DNA of 64,000 bases. Origin: Halarcobacter ebronensis (GTDB lineage Bacteria; Campylobacterota; Campylobacteria; Campylobacterales; Arcobacteraceae). A model generated the notes under the pieces. It did not search any database. It saw only the letters and a program-made list of their open reading frames with translations, and was not told where the DNA came from. The stretch spans positions 1,860,001-1,924,000 of the forward strand of contig NZ_CP053836.1 of assembly GCF_013201825.1 (NCBI RefSeq), read 5' to 3'. Positions 43,437 to 52,782 of the stretch are shown here, piece after piece (position 1 is the first letter of the stretch; each line of letters opens with the position of its first letter). Both the position numbers and the translations under genes were made by a program.

Positions 43437-44887
43437 TAATTCTCCTTAATAAAGTGAGCTCCAAGGGACTCTTTTCTGTCAATTGCAGCTTTTAAAATAG
43501 ATTTTGCCGTAAGCAACCTTAAATAAAGCAGTCTTCCAACATCCTGCTTTAAAAATTCATCTATCTCAAATAGTGCTGCTTTTAAAGAGTCAAAATCCCT
43601 AACTATTGCAGCATTTTCCCACATTAACTTTCTTACTCTATCTTTAATAGGTTTATCTATCTCTTTATTTCTTATATAATATTTTATCTCTTTTTTATAT
43701 GCTTTTTTATCTATAGTGAAATTATTTTTAAAACTATCATTTACAGCTAATTTTGAAAACACTAAACCTTCTAACATTGAGTTTGATGCTAATCTATTTG
43801 CACCATGAATTCCTGTGCAAGCTGCTTCTCCAACAGCATAAAGGTTTTTCATATTTATAACTTTACCATTTAGATCAGTCAAAATTCCTCCCATTGCATA
43901 ATGAAAAGCTGGAGAAATAGGAACTTTTTCAAAAGGTAAATCATAACCTAGATCTTCAAAGTTTGCATAAATATTTGGAAATCTTTTTCTAAACCAAATT
44001 TTTTCAAATTTATCAAAAGAGAGAAAAATACCATGCCCTGTTCTTTTGTGATAATCAAAGATTGATCTACTTACAACATCCCTTGGGGCTAATTCTCCGT
44101 CAGGATGGTATTCAAAAAGAAATCTATAATCATTGTCATCAACAATATAAGCGCCCTCGCCTCTTAAAGCTTCACTTAAAAGTGCTTTTCTAGCAAATGA
44201 AGTTCCTTTAAATACTGTCGGATGAAACTGCATCATCTCCATATCTTTTAATTCAAGACCTTTTTCTATACATATACCTTGAACTTCCCCAGCAACTGCT
44301 GTTGAGTTTGTATGATATTTATAGATTGATCCTACTCCACCACTTGCAATTATAGTGTTATGGGCATAGGCAACTTTTTCTTCAGTCTCACTTATAAAAT
44401 ATTTAACCCCATAGCAAATTCCATCTTGAATTAATAAATCATTAACAACACAATTTGTCTCTATTTTATGAATAAAAGTACCCATTAGAAAGAGGTGCAA
44501 CATTCTTCCTGTCGCATCTCCATCTGCATGAAGAATTCTATTTCTACTATGTGCAGCCTCTTTTGTAAAAGCTAATTCACCCTTATCATTTAAATCGAAC
44601 TTCATTCCATTTTCTATTAAGTTATCAATTGCTTCTCTTGAATTTTCACTAAGAACTTCAACTGCTTTTTTGTCATTATGATTGACACCTGCTACTAGAG
44701 TATCTTCTATATGCACAGGGATATCATCTTTATCAACAGCAGCGGCAATACCACCTTGGGCATAAAAAGTATTACACTCCCAAGGCTCTTTTTTACATAA
44801 AAGTAAAACATTTTTTGATGGAGGGATCAGTCTTGCTGCATTTAATCCTGCAACCCCTGAACCTATAATAATATAATCGTAAATCAT
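43436..44887 (-). CDS. nadB: L-aspartate oxidase
   Basis: A 483-residue FAD enzyme that oxidises L-aspartate to iminoaspartate in NAD synthesis. FAD site YIIIGSGVAGLNAARLI at the start, GGIAAAVDKDDIP near residue 45, substrate-site residues in HAADG-like AHSRNRILHADGDATGRML near 115, EALRGEGAYIVD and CTGIHGANRLASNSMLEGLVF near 350. Related to succinate dehydrogenase flavoproteins, but the start and length favour NadB. TAATG overlaps on both sides tie it to the small lipoprotein and nhaD. Confidence 0.93.
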   Translation of the reverse strand: MIYDYIIIGSGVAGLNAARLIPPSKNVLLLCKKEPWECNTFYAQGGIAAAVDKDDIPVHIEDTLVAGVNHNDKKAVEVLSENSREAIDNLIENGMKFDLNDKGELAFTKEAAHSRNRILHADGDATGRMLHLFLMGTFIHKIETNCVVNDLLIQDGICYGVKYFISETEEKVAYAHNTIIASGGVGSIYKYHTNSTAVAGEVQGICIEKGLELKDMEMMQFHPTVFKGTSFARKALLSEALRGEGAYIVDDNDYRFLFEYHPDGELAPRDVVSRSIFDYHKRTGHGIFLSFDKFEKIWFRKRFPNIYANFEDLGYDLPFEKVPISPAFHYAMGGILTDLNGKVINMKNLYAVGEAACTGIHGANRLASNSMLEGLVFSKLAVNDSFKNNFTIDKKAYKKEIKYYIRNKEIDKPIKDRVRKLMWENAAIVRDFDSLKAALFEIDEFLKQDVGRLLYLRLLTAKSILKAAIDRKESLGAHFIKEN

Positions 44888-45012
44888 TATTTTGAAACTT
44901 CCTGTTTATCGTCAACATATGTAGGTGGTGCTTTGTAACCGCATCCAGTAGCAGCTAATAAAAAACCTGCTATAATTAGAACATGAAAAAATTGAGTGAA
45001 ATACTTTATCAT
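44887..45012 (-). CDS. small lipoprotein (41 residues)
   Basis: Frame from the ATG at 45012 gives MIKYFTQFFHVLIIAGFLLA, then ATGCGYKAPPTYVDD and a short tail. The hydrophobic stretch and ATG/C lipobox (Cys24) make it a lipoprotein with a 17-residue mature part. The CGYKAPP start recalls LptM-like mini-lipoproteins (CGLKGP), which help LptD mature. Its stop overlaps the nadB start (TAATG), and its 5' end overlaps the divergent DUF721 gene by 30 nt. Short, so moderate confidence. Confidence 0.6.
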   Translation of the reverse strand: MIKYFTQFFHVLIIAGFLLAATGCGYKAPPTYVDDKQEVSK

Positions 45013-45402
45013 CTTAAAAATAATCCTGAATTCAGAAGAATTAATACCCAAGAGACAATTCATAAATTTATTGAATTGTTACCACCTAAAATGAAAAAAG
45101 GGGTCAAATTTGCCTATATTAGGCAACAAATCTTCTTTTTTGTATTAACCCATCCTGTTTATAAAATGGAGTTTGAGTATAACAAGAGTTTGATAAATGA
45201 CTTATTAAAACAATCTAATATAGCAAATGTTCAAGAGATAAGATTTTTCGTAACCAATAAAATAGAGAAAAAAGAACAAGAAAAACAAGCTATCAATGAA
45301 AGTTATAAAGAGCGTTCTTACGGTATTTTTGCAAATAAAATTACAGATAAAAAACTACATGATAAATTTGAAGAGATAAGAGCAATTATAAAAAACTCTT
45401 AA
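44983..45402 (+). CDS. DUF721/DciA-like protein
   Basis: A 139-residue protein. The middle part FAYIRQQIFFFVLTHPVYKMEFEYNKSLINDLLKQ and NVQEIRFFVTNK matches the DUF721 pattern of short beta strands with a VxxPxxxxEL-like element; family members such as DciA assist replicative helicase loading. Divergence from typical members is high. It overlaps divergent lipoprotein and convergent metalloprotease genes at its ends. Confidence 0.65.
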   Translation: MKKLSEILYHLKNNPEFRRINTQETIHKFIELLPPKMKKGVKFAYIRQQIFFFVLTHPVYKMEFEYNKSLINDLLKQSNIANVQEIRFFVTNKIEKKEQEKQAINESYKERSYGIFANKITDKKLHDKFEEIRAIIKNS

Positions 45403-45973
45403 ACTCTTTCATCCTTCTTTTATAATCAGGACAATACTCTTCAACCAAAGACCAAAATCTTTTTGAATGGTTTTTCTCTTTTATGTGGGCAAGTTCATGT
45501 ATAACCACATATTCAATTAAAGGAATTGGAAATTTCATCAAAAGAATATTAAAATTTAATTCATTTTTATAGTTACAACTTCCCCAAGTTCTTTTATTTT
45601 TCCTAAATTTTATAGAGGTTGGACTTAGATTCATAATTTTTGAATATTTTTCCACTATTGGAGGTATCAATCTTTTTGCTTCACTTTTATAGAACTTATC
45701 TAAATCTCTAAAATCAAGATTTTTGTGTCTAATTCCCAAAAAAAGAAATTCATCTTTTTCCATAAAATTTTTCTCTAATTTTACTAAGCCTTTTTCTAAC
45801 CATTCTATTTTGTTATCAATCAATCTTTTTGCATCATCTACAGTAAAAAAAATATTCGCACTAATTTGTATTAAATCTTTGGAAATAAGCCTTAAGTAAG
45901 TATGTTTTAAAGCTCTTTTTCTAATAAGATCTACGGTGACCTCTTTATTATTAATATATGTTGAAAAATTCAA
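45386..45973 (-). CDS. YgjP/SprT-like zinc metallopeptidase
   Basis: About 195 residues. The zinc site is HELAHIKEKNHSKRFWSLVEEYCP, HExxH plus a later His, and NKRTWGSCNYKNELNFN is the other conserved block of YgjP-like (DUF45) peptidases. I choose the TTG at 45973, which has AAGGAT five bases ahead, over an ATG further upstream that would run into the aspC leader. Overlaps the DUF721 gene convergently by 17 nt. Confidence 0.85.
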   Translation of the reverse strand: MNFSTYINNKEVTVDLIRKRALKHTYLRLISKDLIQISANIFFTVDDAKRLIDNKIEWLEKGLVKLEKNFMEKDEFLFLGIRHKNLDFRDLDKFYKSEAKRLIPPIVEKYSKIMNLSPTSIKFRKNKRTWGSCNYKNELNFNILLMKFPIPLIEYVVIHELAHIKEKNHSKRFWSLVEEYCPDYKRRMKEFKSFL

Positions 45974-46063
45974 GCTAATCCTTAAGTTTTTTTTAGATAG
46001 AATCCACGAAATATTATGTCTTCGTAATATTAACATATTGAAAATTATTAGAGGGAAAAACTA

Positions 46064-47233
46064 ATGAAAATTGCGCAAAGAATGGAGAATTTATCTCCGT
46101 CAGTAACAATGGCTATTACTGCTTTAGGTAGAGAACTTAAAGCGCAAGGTAGAGACATTTTAAGTTTTAGTGCTGGGGAACCAGATTTTGACACACCTGA
46201 AATGATTAAAAATGCAGCTATTAAAGCTCTAAATGGTGGGTTCACAAAATATACTGCAGTAGAAGGTATCACTGAAACGAAGCAAGCAATTATTAATAAA
46301 TTAAAAAGAGACCATGGATTAGATTATGAATTAAATCATATTGTAATAAGCAATGGAGCAAAACATTCACTATTTAACTTATGTCAAGTTTTGATTGAAA
46401 AAGGGGATGAAGTAATTATTCCAGCTCCATATTGGGTTACATATCCAGAACAAGTAAAATTTTCTGATGGGGTACCAGTTATTATAAATACTGATGAAAA
46501 AACAGATTTTAAAATTACGCCTGATCAATTACAAGCAGCTATTACACCTAAAACAAAAGCCTTAATTTTAAATACACCTTCAAACCCAACTGGTGCTGTT
46601 TATACAAAAGAGGAGTTAGAAGATATTGCAAAAGTTTTAGAGGGAACTGATATTCTTGTTTGGTCTGATGAGATGTATGAAAAAATCATTTATGATGGTA
46701 AAAAATTTGTATCTGCTGCAAGTATCAGCGAAGATATGTATCAAAGAACTATTACAATAAATGGTTTAAGCAAAGCAGTTGCTATGACTGGTTGGAGATT
46801 TGGATATATTGCAACTCCAAAAACTGAAATTGCAAAAGCAATGATTAAACTTCAAGGTCAAGTAACTTCAAATATTAACTCAATAACTCAACATGCAGCT
46901 ATCCCTGCACTTTTAGGTGAAGTTGATGCAGATATTGAGATGATGAGAGTACAGTTTGAAAAAAGAAGAGATTATGCTGTATCAGCATTTAATGCGATTG
47001 AGGGAGTATCATGTTTTAAACCTCAAGGAGCATTTTATCTATTTGTAAATATAAAAGATATCAATCCAGATTCTATAAGATTTGCAGCTGACCTTTTAGA
47101 AGAAAAAGGTGTAGCAGTAGTACCTGGTCTTGCATTTGGAATGGAAAGATATTTTAGATTCTCTTTTGCTACAGATTTAGCAAGTATTGAAGAGGGAATT
47201 AAAAGAATTAGAGAGTTTATAGAAAAAAAATAA
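46064..47233 (+). CDS. aspC: class I aspartate aminotransferase
   Basis: A 389-residue PLP enzyme. PLP lysine in INGLSKAVAMTGWRFGY near residue 235, substrate and cofactor residues in NTPSNPTGAVY near 170 and WSDEMYEKIIYDG near 200; the end has YFRFSFATD with the carboxylate-binding Arg. Subgroup I-gamma type, which in many bacteria also acts on prephenate. Followed 3 nt later by a CDF transporter gene. Confidence 0.88.
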   Translation: MKIAQRMENLSPSVTMAITALGRELKAQGRDILSFSAGEPDFDTPEMIKNAAIKALNGGFTKYTAVEGITETKQAIINKLKRDHGLDYELNHIVISNGAKHSLFNLCQVLIEKGDEVIIPAPYWVTYPEQVKFSDGVPVIINTDEKTDFKITPDQLQAAITPKTKALILNTPSNPTGAVYTKEELEDIAKVLEGTDILVWSDEMYEKIIYDGKKFVSAASISEDMYQRTITINGLSKAVAMTGWRFGYIATPKTEIAKAMIKLQGQVTSNINSITQHAAIPALLGEVDADIEMMRVQFEKRRDYAVSAFNAIEGVSCFKPQGAFYLFVNIKDINPDSIRFAADLLEEKGVAVVPGLAFGMERYFRFSFATDLASIEEGIKRIREFIEKK

Positions 47234-47236
47234 AAA

Positions 47237-48142
47237 ATGACTACACAAAAAAAAGCCACAGTCGTATCAAGTAGTGTTGCGGCACTACTTACTTTATTAA
47301 AACTTGTTGTAGGAATAGCAAGTGGATCAGTTGCAGTTTTGGCTTCTGCAATTGATTCAGTTTTAGATATGTTTGTATCTTTATTTAACTACTTTGCAAT
47401 TCACAACTCAGAAAAACCTGCCGATGAAACTTTCAATTATGGAAGAGGAAAGATTGAAGCCTTAGCTTCAGTAATTGAAGGAACAATTATTACCATATCT
47501 GGGCTTTTCCTTCTTTATCAAGCAATAGAAAAAGCTATAACAGGTGAGACTTCAAAATATCTTGGAATATCTTTGACAATAATGATTATTTCATTAGTAA
47601 TAACTATTTTGCTTGTTCTATTTTTAAATAATGTTGCCAAAAAAACTGATAATATGGTAATCAAAGCCGATGTGTTACACTATAAAACAGATGTTTATAC
47701 AAACCTTGCAGTACTTATATCTTTAGTTTTAGTTAATTTTACAGGTATTGAGCTAATTGATGTTATTGTCGGAGGAGGAATATCTTTATTTATTATTTAT
47801 TCTGCATATGAACTTATTCAAGAGGGAGTTTTGGTTTTACTTGATAGAGCTGTTGATGAAAAGATAGTAGAAAAAATTACAAATATAATAAAAGCTGAGC
47901 AAAGGGTAAACACACACCATCTACTTAAAACAAGAGAGGCAGGGAATCAAACCTTTGTTGATGTTCATCTTGTTTTTGATTGTCTAATTACACTTATGGA
48001 AGCACATAGAATAAGTGATAGAATCGAAGAAAAAATAAAAATGATTGAACCAAATAGAGATTGGGTTATAACTATTCATATGGACCCATACGATGACTTC
48101 GAAATAAATGACAATGGGGCAAATAACTGTCCTATTAATTAG
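47237..48142 (+). CDS. cation diffusion facilitator (FieF-like)
   Basis: A 301-residue metal exporter with six helices. Metal site residues in VLASAIDSVLDMFVSLFNYFAIH near residue 38 (DxxxD) and KADVLHYKTDVYTNLAVLI near 145 (HxxxD); NYGRGKIEALASVIEG is the cytosolic loop. C-terminal domain follows. Exports zinc or iron from the cytosol. Follows aspC by 3 nt, likely co-transcribed. Confidence 0.88.
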   Translation: MTTQKKATVVSSSVAALLTLLKLVVGIASGSVAVLASAIDSVLDMFVSLFNYFAIHNSEKPADETFNYGRGKIEALASVIEGTIITISGLFLLYQAIEKAITGETSKYLGISLTIMIISLVITILLVLFLNNVAKKTDNMVIKADVLHYKTDVYTNLAVLISLVLVNFTGIELIDVIVGGGISLFIIYSAYELIQEGVLVLLDRAVDEKIVEKITNIIKAEQRVNTHHLLKTREAGNQTFVDVHLVFDCLITLMEAHRISDRIEEKIKMIEPNRDWVITIHMDPYDDFEINDNGANNCPIN

Positions 48143-48233
48143 TTTTTTTATAAAAAAAATGACTATAAACTATATGTAATTAAATTATGATAAAATTATT
48201 AAATAATCATTATTTTATTATTTAGGAATAGTT

Positions 48234-50585
48234 ATGAATTATTTAAAAGTATTAGGTTCTTCAGGAAGCAAAACCAAATTCTCAGGTACTACATCATTTC
48301 AAGTTTACAAAGATATTGTTATAGATGCAGGGAATATATTAAATGTTTTAGGTAATAATGCCTTAGATATAAACCATATTTTTCTAACTCATTCCCATGC
48401 TGATCATATCACTGATTTACCTTTTATTATTGATAACTTTTTTGAGCAAAGAAGAACTCCATTAAGAATCTATGCTTCAAAACAGACAATCAGTTCTTTG
48501 AAAAATCATACTTTTAACAATGAAGTTTGGCCAGATTTCTCAAAAATAAAACTTTTAGATTCAGAGGAATACTCTTTAATATTTATAGAAATCAATGTTG
48601 ATGAACCAATATATCTAGACCCTCTAAAAATAACTCCTATTGAAGCAAATCATATTAATGGTTCTTTTGGCTTTATGATTGAAAAGGAAAATAGCAATGG
48701 CTACATAATAAGTGGAGATACCCACAAAAATGCAAAAATTTGGGAATATATTAATAAAAATGAAAACATTACTGCCCTTTTAATAGAGTGTTCTTTCCCC
48801 TCAAATTTAGGGAAGCTAGCTAAAGACAGTAAACATTTAACTGCAAAATATTTGGCTGAAGATATAGAAGAGAATCTAAAAAGAGATGATTTACAAATCT
48901 TTATTTATCACCTAAAATCTTCACATTATGAAGAGATTAAACAAGAAATTATTGATAGAAAACTATTTAGAAATGGTGGAAAAATCTTAGAAGATGAAGA
49001 TGTTATCCATTTTGATTTAAGAGTAACAGAATCAAATATGATAAGCAAAGATAAGTTTGACAAAATCTTAGCAATAAACTTGGAGCTTTCAAGTGAGCTT
49101 GACAAAGATAAACTTTTTGAGATGATTTTAACTTTAACTAAAGAGCTTACTCACTGTGAAGGTGGAACTTTATATATAGTCTCAAAAGATAAAAAATATT
49201 TAGATTTCAAAGTTGTCCAAAATACTCCTTTAAATATCAATATGGGAGGAACAAAAGACAATATAACCTGGAACTCTTTGCCTCTATATTTGGAAGATGG
49301 AAGTGAAAACAAACAGATGGTTGCAGTTGTTTCTGCTTTAGAAAAAAGAATTATCAATATTTCAGATGTTTACAATGAAACTGCATATAATTTTGAAGGT
49401 ACAAAAAAGTTCGATAAATCAACAGGCTATCACTCTCAAACAATGCTTGTAATACCTCTAATCAACCATGAACAAGATGTTATAGGAGTTTTACAACTTA
49501 TAAACAAAACCAAAACAATTAATCATGTAATACCTTTTACAATAGATGATGAAAAGATAATTAAAGCTTTTTCCAGCCAAGCTGCCATGGCTTTAACAAA
49601 CAGCTTATTAATAAATAGTTTGGAAGAGTTTTTAAATGCCTTTGTGGAAACTATTGCCCATGCAATTGATGCAAAATCAACTCATACAAGAAACCATATA
49701 GGAAAAGTTGCAAAAATTGCAAGCTACTTAGCCCAAGCAATTGATAGTGATGAAACAATTTATAAAGATGTAAAATACTCATCAAATGAATTTAGACAAA
49801 TTGAACTAGCTGCATGGATGCATGATATTGGTAAAATATCTATGCCAGAATCAATAATCGATAAAGCTACTAAACTTCAATCTATGCTTGATAGAATAGA
49901 GATAATCAAAGAACGATTTGAAGTTATAAAAAGGGATTATGAAATAAGTTATCTAAAAAATGAAATTTCAAAAGATGAATATAAAAAAAGAGTTCAAGAG
50001 TTAGAAGAGAATGAAATTTTTGTTGAAAAAGTAAATATTGGTGGAGAGTTTATGAGAGATGAAGACCTAGAGAGAATAAAAGAGGTTTCAAAACTTACAT
50101 ATAAAAGAGATAAAGAGACAATTCCACTTCTTAATGAAGATGAAGTTGCAAACCTATCAATTAGAAAAGGAACTCTAACAGAAGAAGAGAAAGATATAAT
50201 GAATAGTCATGCTCAACTTACCCTTGATATGTTATCAGCACTTCCTTTTCCCAAAAAGTACAATAGAGTTCTAAATATTGCATCAAACCACCATGAAAAA
50301 CTAAATGGAAAAGGATACCCAAGAGGTTTAGATGAAAAAGTTCTAACATTAGAAGACAAAATTATGATACTTGCAGATATTTTTGAAGCCTTAACAGCAA
50401 GTGACAGACCATATAAAGAGGGGAAAAAACTCTCTGAGGTCTTTAAAATTCTCTCATTTATGGTAAAAGATAAAGAGATAGATGGAGAACTTTTGAAATT
50501 TTTCCATGAACATGAAGTATTAAAAAAATATTCGGATGAAGAGTTAAAAGAGTTTCAAAAAGATAAGAGCGAAGTAACTATTTAA
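48234..50585 (+). CDS. MBL-fold/GAF/HD-GYP multidomain phosphodiesterase
   Basis: A 783-residue protein with three domains. Residues 1-265: metallo-beta-lactamase fold with the zinc motif HSHADHITDLPF, like class II cyclic-nucleotide phosphodiesterases. About 285-460: GAF sensor with ALTNSLLINSLEEF at its end. About 470-780: HD-GYP with HDIGKISMPESI and HHEKLNGKGYPRGL intact, so c-di-GMP hydrolysis is expected; an extra helical insertion separates the parts. The stop overlaps the cyclase gene start (TAATG). Together they may control both cAMP and c-di-GMP. Confidence 0.85.
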   Translation: MNYLKVLGSSGSKTKFSGTTSFQVYKDIVIDAGNILNVLGNNALDINHIFLTHSHADHITDLPFIIDNFFEQRRTPLRIYASKQTISSLKNHTFNNEVWPDFSKIKLLDSEEYSLIFIEINVDEPIYLDPLKITPIEANHINGSFGFMIEKENSNGYIISGDTHKNAKIWEYINKNENITALLIECSFPSNLGKLAKDSKHLTAKYLAEDIEENLKRDDLQIFIYHLKSSHYEEIKQEIIDRKLFRNGGKILEDEDVIHFDLRVTESNMISKDKFDKILAINLELSSELDKDKLFEMILTLTKELTHCEGGTLYIVSKDKKYLDFKVVQNTPLNINMGGTKDNITWNSLPLYLEDGSENKQMVAVVSALEKRIINISDVYNETAYNFEGTKKFDKSTGYHSQTMLVIPLINHEQDVIGVLQLINKTKTINHVIPFTIDDEKIIKAFSSQAAMALTNSLLINSLEEFLNAFVETIAHAIDAKSTHTRNHIGKVAKIASYLAQAIDSDETIYKDVKYSSNEFRQIELAAWMHDIGKISMPESIIDKATKLQSMLDRIEIIKERFEVIKRDYEISYLKNEISKDEYKKRVQELEENEIFVEKVNIGGEFMRDEDLERIKEVSKLTYKRDKETIPLLNEDEVANLSIRKGTLTEEEKDIMNSHAQLTLDMLSALPFPKKYNRVLNIASNHHEKLNGKGYPRGLDEKVLTLEDKIMILADIFEALTASDRPYKEGKKLSEVFKILSFMVKDKEIDGELLKFFHEHEVLKKYSDEELKEFQKDKSEVTI

Positions 50586-52756
50586 TGAATAAAAAGCTAA
50601 TCAAAAAAATTTTACTATTTCTATTTTTAGGTATTTTATTAGCAACTACCCTTACTTCTATATATATAAATTTTGATAAATTACCTAACTCTTTAGATAA
50701 TAGACTAAGAGATTACTTTTTTACTATTAGAGGAAGCATTAAAGATAATGGAAGTGTAGTTATAATAGATGTTGATGAAGCTTCCCTAGCTGAAGTTGGT
50801 CAATGGCCTTGGTCAAGACCAAAAGTATCTGAACTTTTAGAAAAATTAACCCAAGCAAATACAGCAATTATTGCCTTTGATATGGTTTTTGCAGAACCTG
50901 ATAAAAGTTCTCCCCATAGAGTATTTAAAAAATATAATATCAATGTTCCAAATCCTCCAAACTATGACAAAATTTTAGGGGAAACTGTCTCAAATACTCC
51001 AACAATCTTAGGTTATGTATTTGAGTTTAACAAAGATGAATACACAAATAAAAAAGCTCCAACTATTCCTGCAATTTTTATTGAAAAAAATAAACATTTA
51101 GGAGATGATTATCTTTTAAAAGCCCAAGGCACGATACTAAATGTTCCTGAAATACAAGATTTAGCTTATAGTAGTGGTTTTTTTAATAACATCCCTGATG
51201 AATCTGGAATAATTAGAAGTGTTCCTTTACTAATCTCTTATAATAATCTTATCTATCCCTCTTTGGCACTTGAAATTATGCGTGTAATTACTCAAACACA
51301 AAGAGTTATAATCAATTATGATGAGTTTGGAGTTGAAAGTATTAAACTAAATAATATAACAATTCCAACAGATAGATATGGAAGATTGTTACTTAATTTT
51401 AGAGGTGGAGAAAAAACCTTTAAATACTACTCAGCAAAAGATGTATTAAATGGAAAGATTAGCAAAAAAGAGTTAGAAGGAAAAATTGCAATAATAGGAA
51501 CCTCTGCAGCTGGACTTTTAGATTTAAGAGCAACTCCTTTTGATTCAGTATATCCAGGAGTTGAAGTTCATGCAAATGTTATTGATAATATTCTTGAAGG
51601 AGATTTTTTATCAAAACCTTCTTGGGTTGATGGTGTAAATATTTGGTTGATTTTCCTTTTATCTATAGTTACTGTTCTATTTATAACTTTTACTCCATTT
51701 TGGTTAAATCCTATAATAAGTTTAACTCTTCTTGGAGGAACACTTTTTGGCTTGTATCAAGCAATGTTCAAGTATGGACTTATACTAAATATTTTTTTCC
51801 CAGTAATAACTATTGTATTGGGAACGATTCTTGTAACGTTAGTTGATTATTTTTATGAGATAAAAAAAGAGGAAGCTATTAAGAAAAAGTTTGCTTCAAA
51901 AGTATCAAAATCTGTTATGGATAACTTACTAAAAAATATTGATAGTAATGAGTTTCAAGCAATGGAAAAAGAGGTTACTATCTTTTTTAGTGATGTAAGA
52001 GGTTTTACAAATATTTCTGAACAAATGGGAAATGCAAAAGAGTTAATCCAATACCTAAATGAGTATATGGAACCAATGAGTAATATTATTACAAAATATG
52101 AAGGGACTATTGATAAATATATTGGTGATGCTATTATGGCATATTGGAATGCTCCAGCAAATGTGGTAAACCATCAAGACAAAGCTGTACAAGCAGCACT
52201 TGCTCAGCTAAGAGAACTTGAAACTCTAAATAAAAAATTAAGTGAAGCTAATCTTCCTTTGATTGATATAGGTATTGGTATAAATACAGGGCTTGCAATA
52301 GTTGGGGAGATGGGAAGTATTGGAAGAAGTGATTATACAGTTATAGGAGATCCTATAAATCTTGGTTCAAGACTTGAATCTTTGTGTAAATATTATAACT
52401 CTAGACTTAATATTTCAAACTATACAAAAGAGAAGTTAAAAGATGAATATATTTTTAGATTTTTAGACTTAGTTACAGTAAAAGGGAAAAAAGAACCTGT
52501 AGAGATTTGGCAAGTACTAGAGCAAGGCAAACCAAATAAAGAGTTAAAAGAAGAGCTTGATTGTTATCAAAATGCAATTGATTTATATAAAAATTCAAAA
52601 TTTAGTGAAGCTTTAAAACTTTTTAGAGAGTTAGAAGAGAATGAAAATAAAACAAATAAAAATATTTATAATATATATATTAATAGATGTGAAGAGTATA
52701 TAAAAACTCCCCCAGAAAATTTTAACGGAGTTTATAAGCACAAAATTAAGGGATAA
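50585..52756 (+). CDS. CHASE2-domain adenylate cyclase
   Basis: A 723-residue membrane cyclase. One N-terminal helix (LLFLFLGILLATTLTSIYI), a periplasmic CHASE2 domain to about 345 (VVIIDVDEASLAEVGQWPWS, FDMVFAEPDK, VIGTSAAGLLDLRATP), three helices around 355-425, then a class III cyclase domain with metal-site FFSDVRGFTNISEQ, DKYIGDAIMAYW and TVIGDPINLGSRLE. It ends in a TPR-like tail. Translationally coupled to the MBL-HD-GYP gene and followed 27 nt later by a FecR gene, a frequent neighbour of CHASE2 cyclases. Confidence 0.88.
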   Translation: MNKKLIKKILLFLFLGILLATTLTSIYINFDKLPNSLDNRLRDYFFTIRGSIKDNGSVVIIDVDEASLAEVGQWPWSRPKVSELLEKLTQANTAIIAFDMVFAEPDKSSPHRVFKKYNINVPNPPNYDKILGETVSNTPTILGYVFEFNKDEYTNKKAPTIPAIFIEKNKHLGDDYLLKAQGTILNVPEIQDLAYSSGFFNNIPDESGIIRSVPLLISYNNLIYPSLALEIMRVITQTQRVIINYDEFGVESIKLNNITIPTDRYGRLLLNFRGGEKTFKYYSAKDVLNGKISKKELEGKIAIIGTSAAGLLDLRATPFDSVYPGVEVHANVIDNILEGDFLSKPSWVDGVNIWLIFLLSIVTVLFITFTPFWLNPIISLTLLGGTLFGLYQAMFKYGLILNIFFPVITIVLGTILVTLVDYFYEIKKEEAIKKKFASKVSKSVMDNLLKNIDSNEFQAMEKEVTIFFSDVRGFTNISEQMGNAKELIQYLNEYMEPMSNIITKYEGTIDKYIGDAIMAYWNAPANVVNHQDKAVQAALAQLRELETLNKKLSEANLPLIDIGIGINTGLAIVGEMGSIGRSDYTVIGDPINLGSRLESLCKYYNSRLNISNYTKEKLKDEYIFRFLDLVTVKGKKEPVEIWQVLEQGKPNKELKEELDCYQNAIDLYKNSKFSEALKLFRELEENENKTNKNIYNIYINRCEEYIKTPPENFNGVYKHKIKG

Positions 52757-52782
52757 AAAATTAATAAAAAGAGGAAGAGAAC

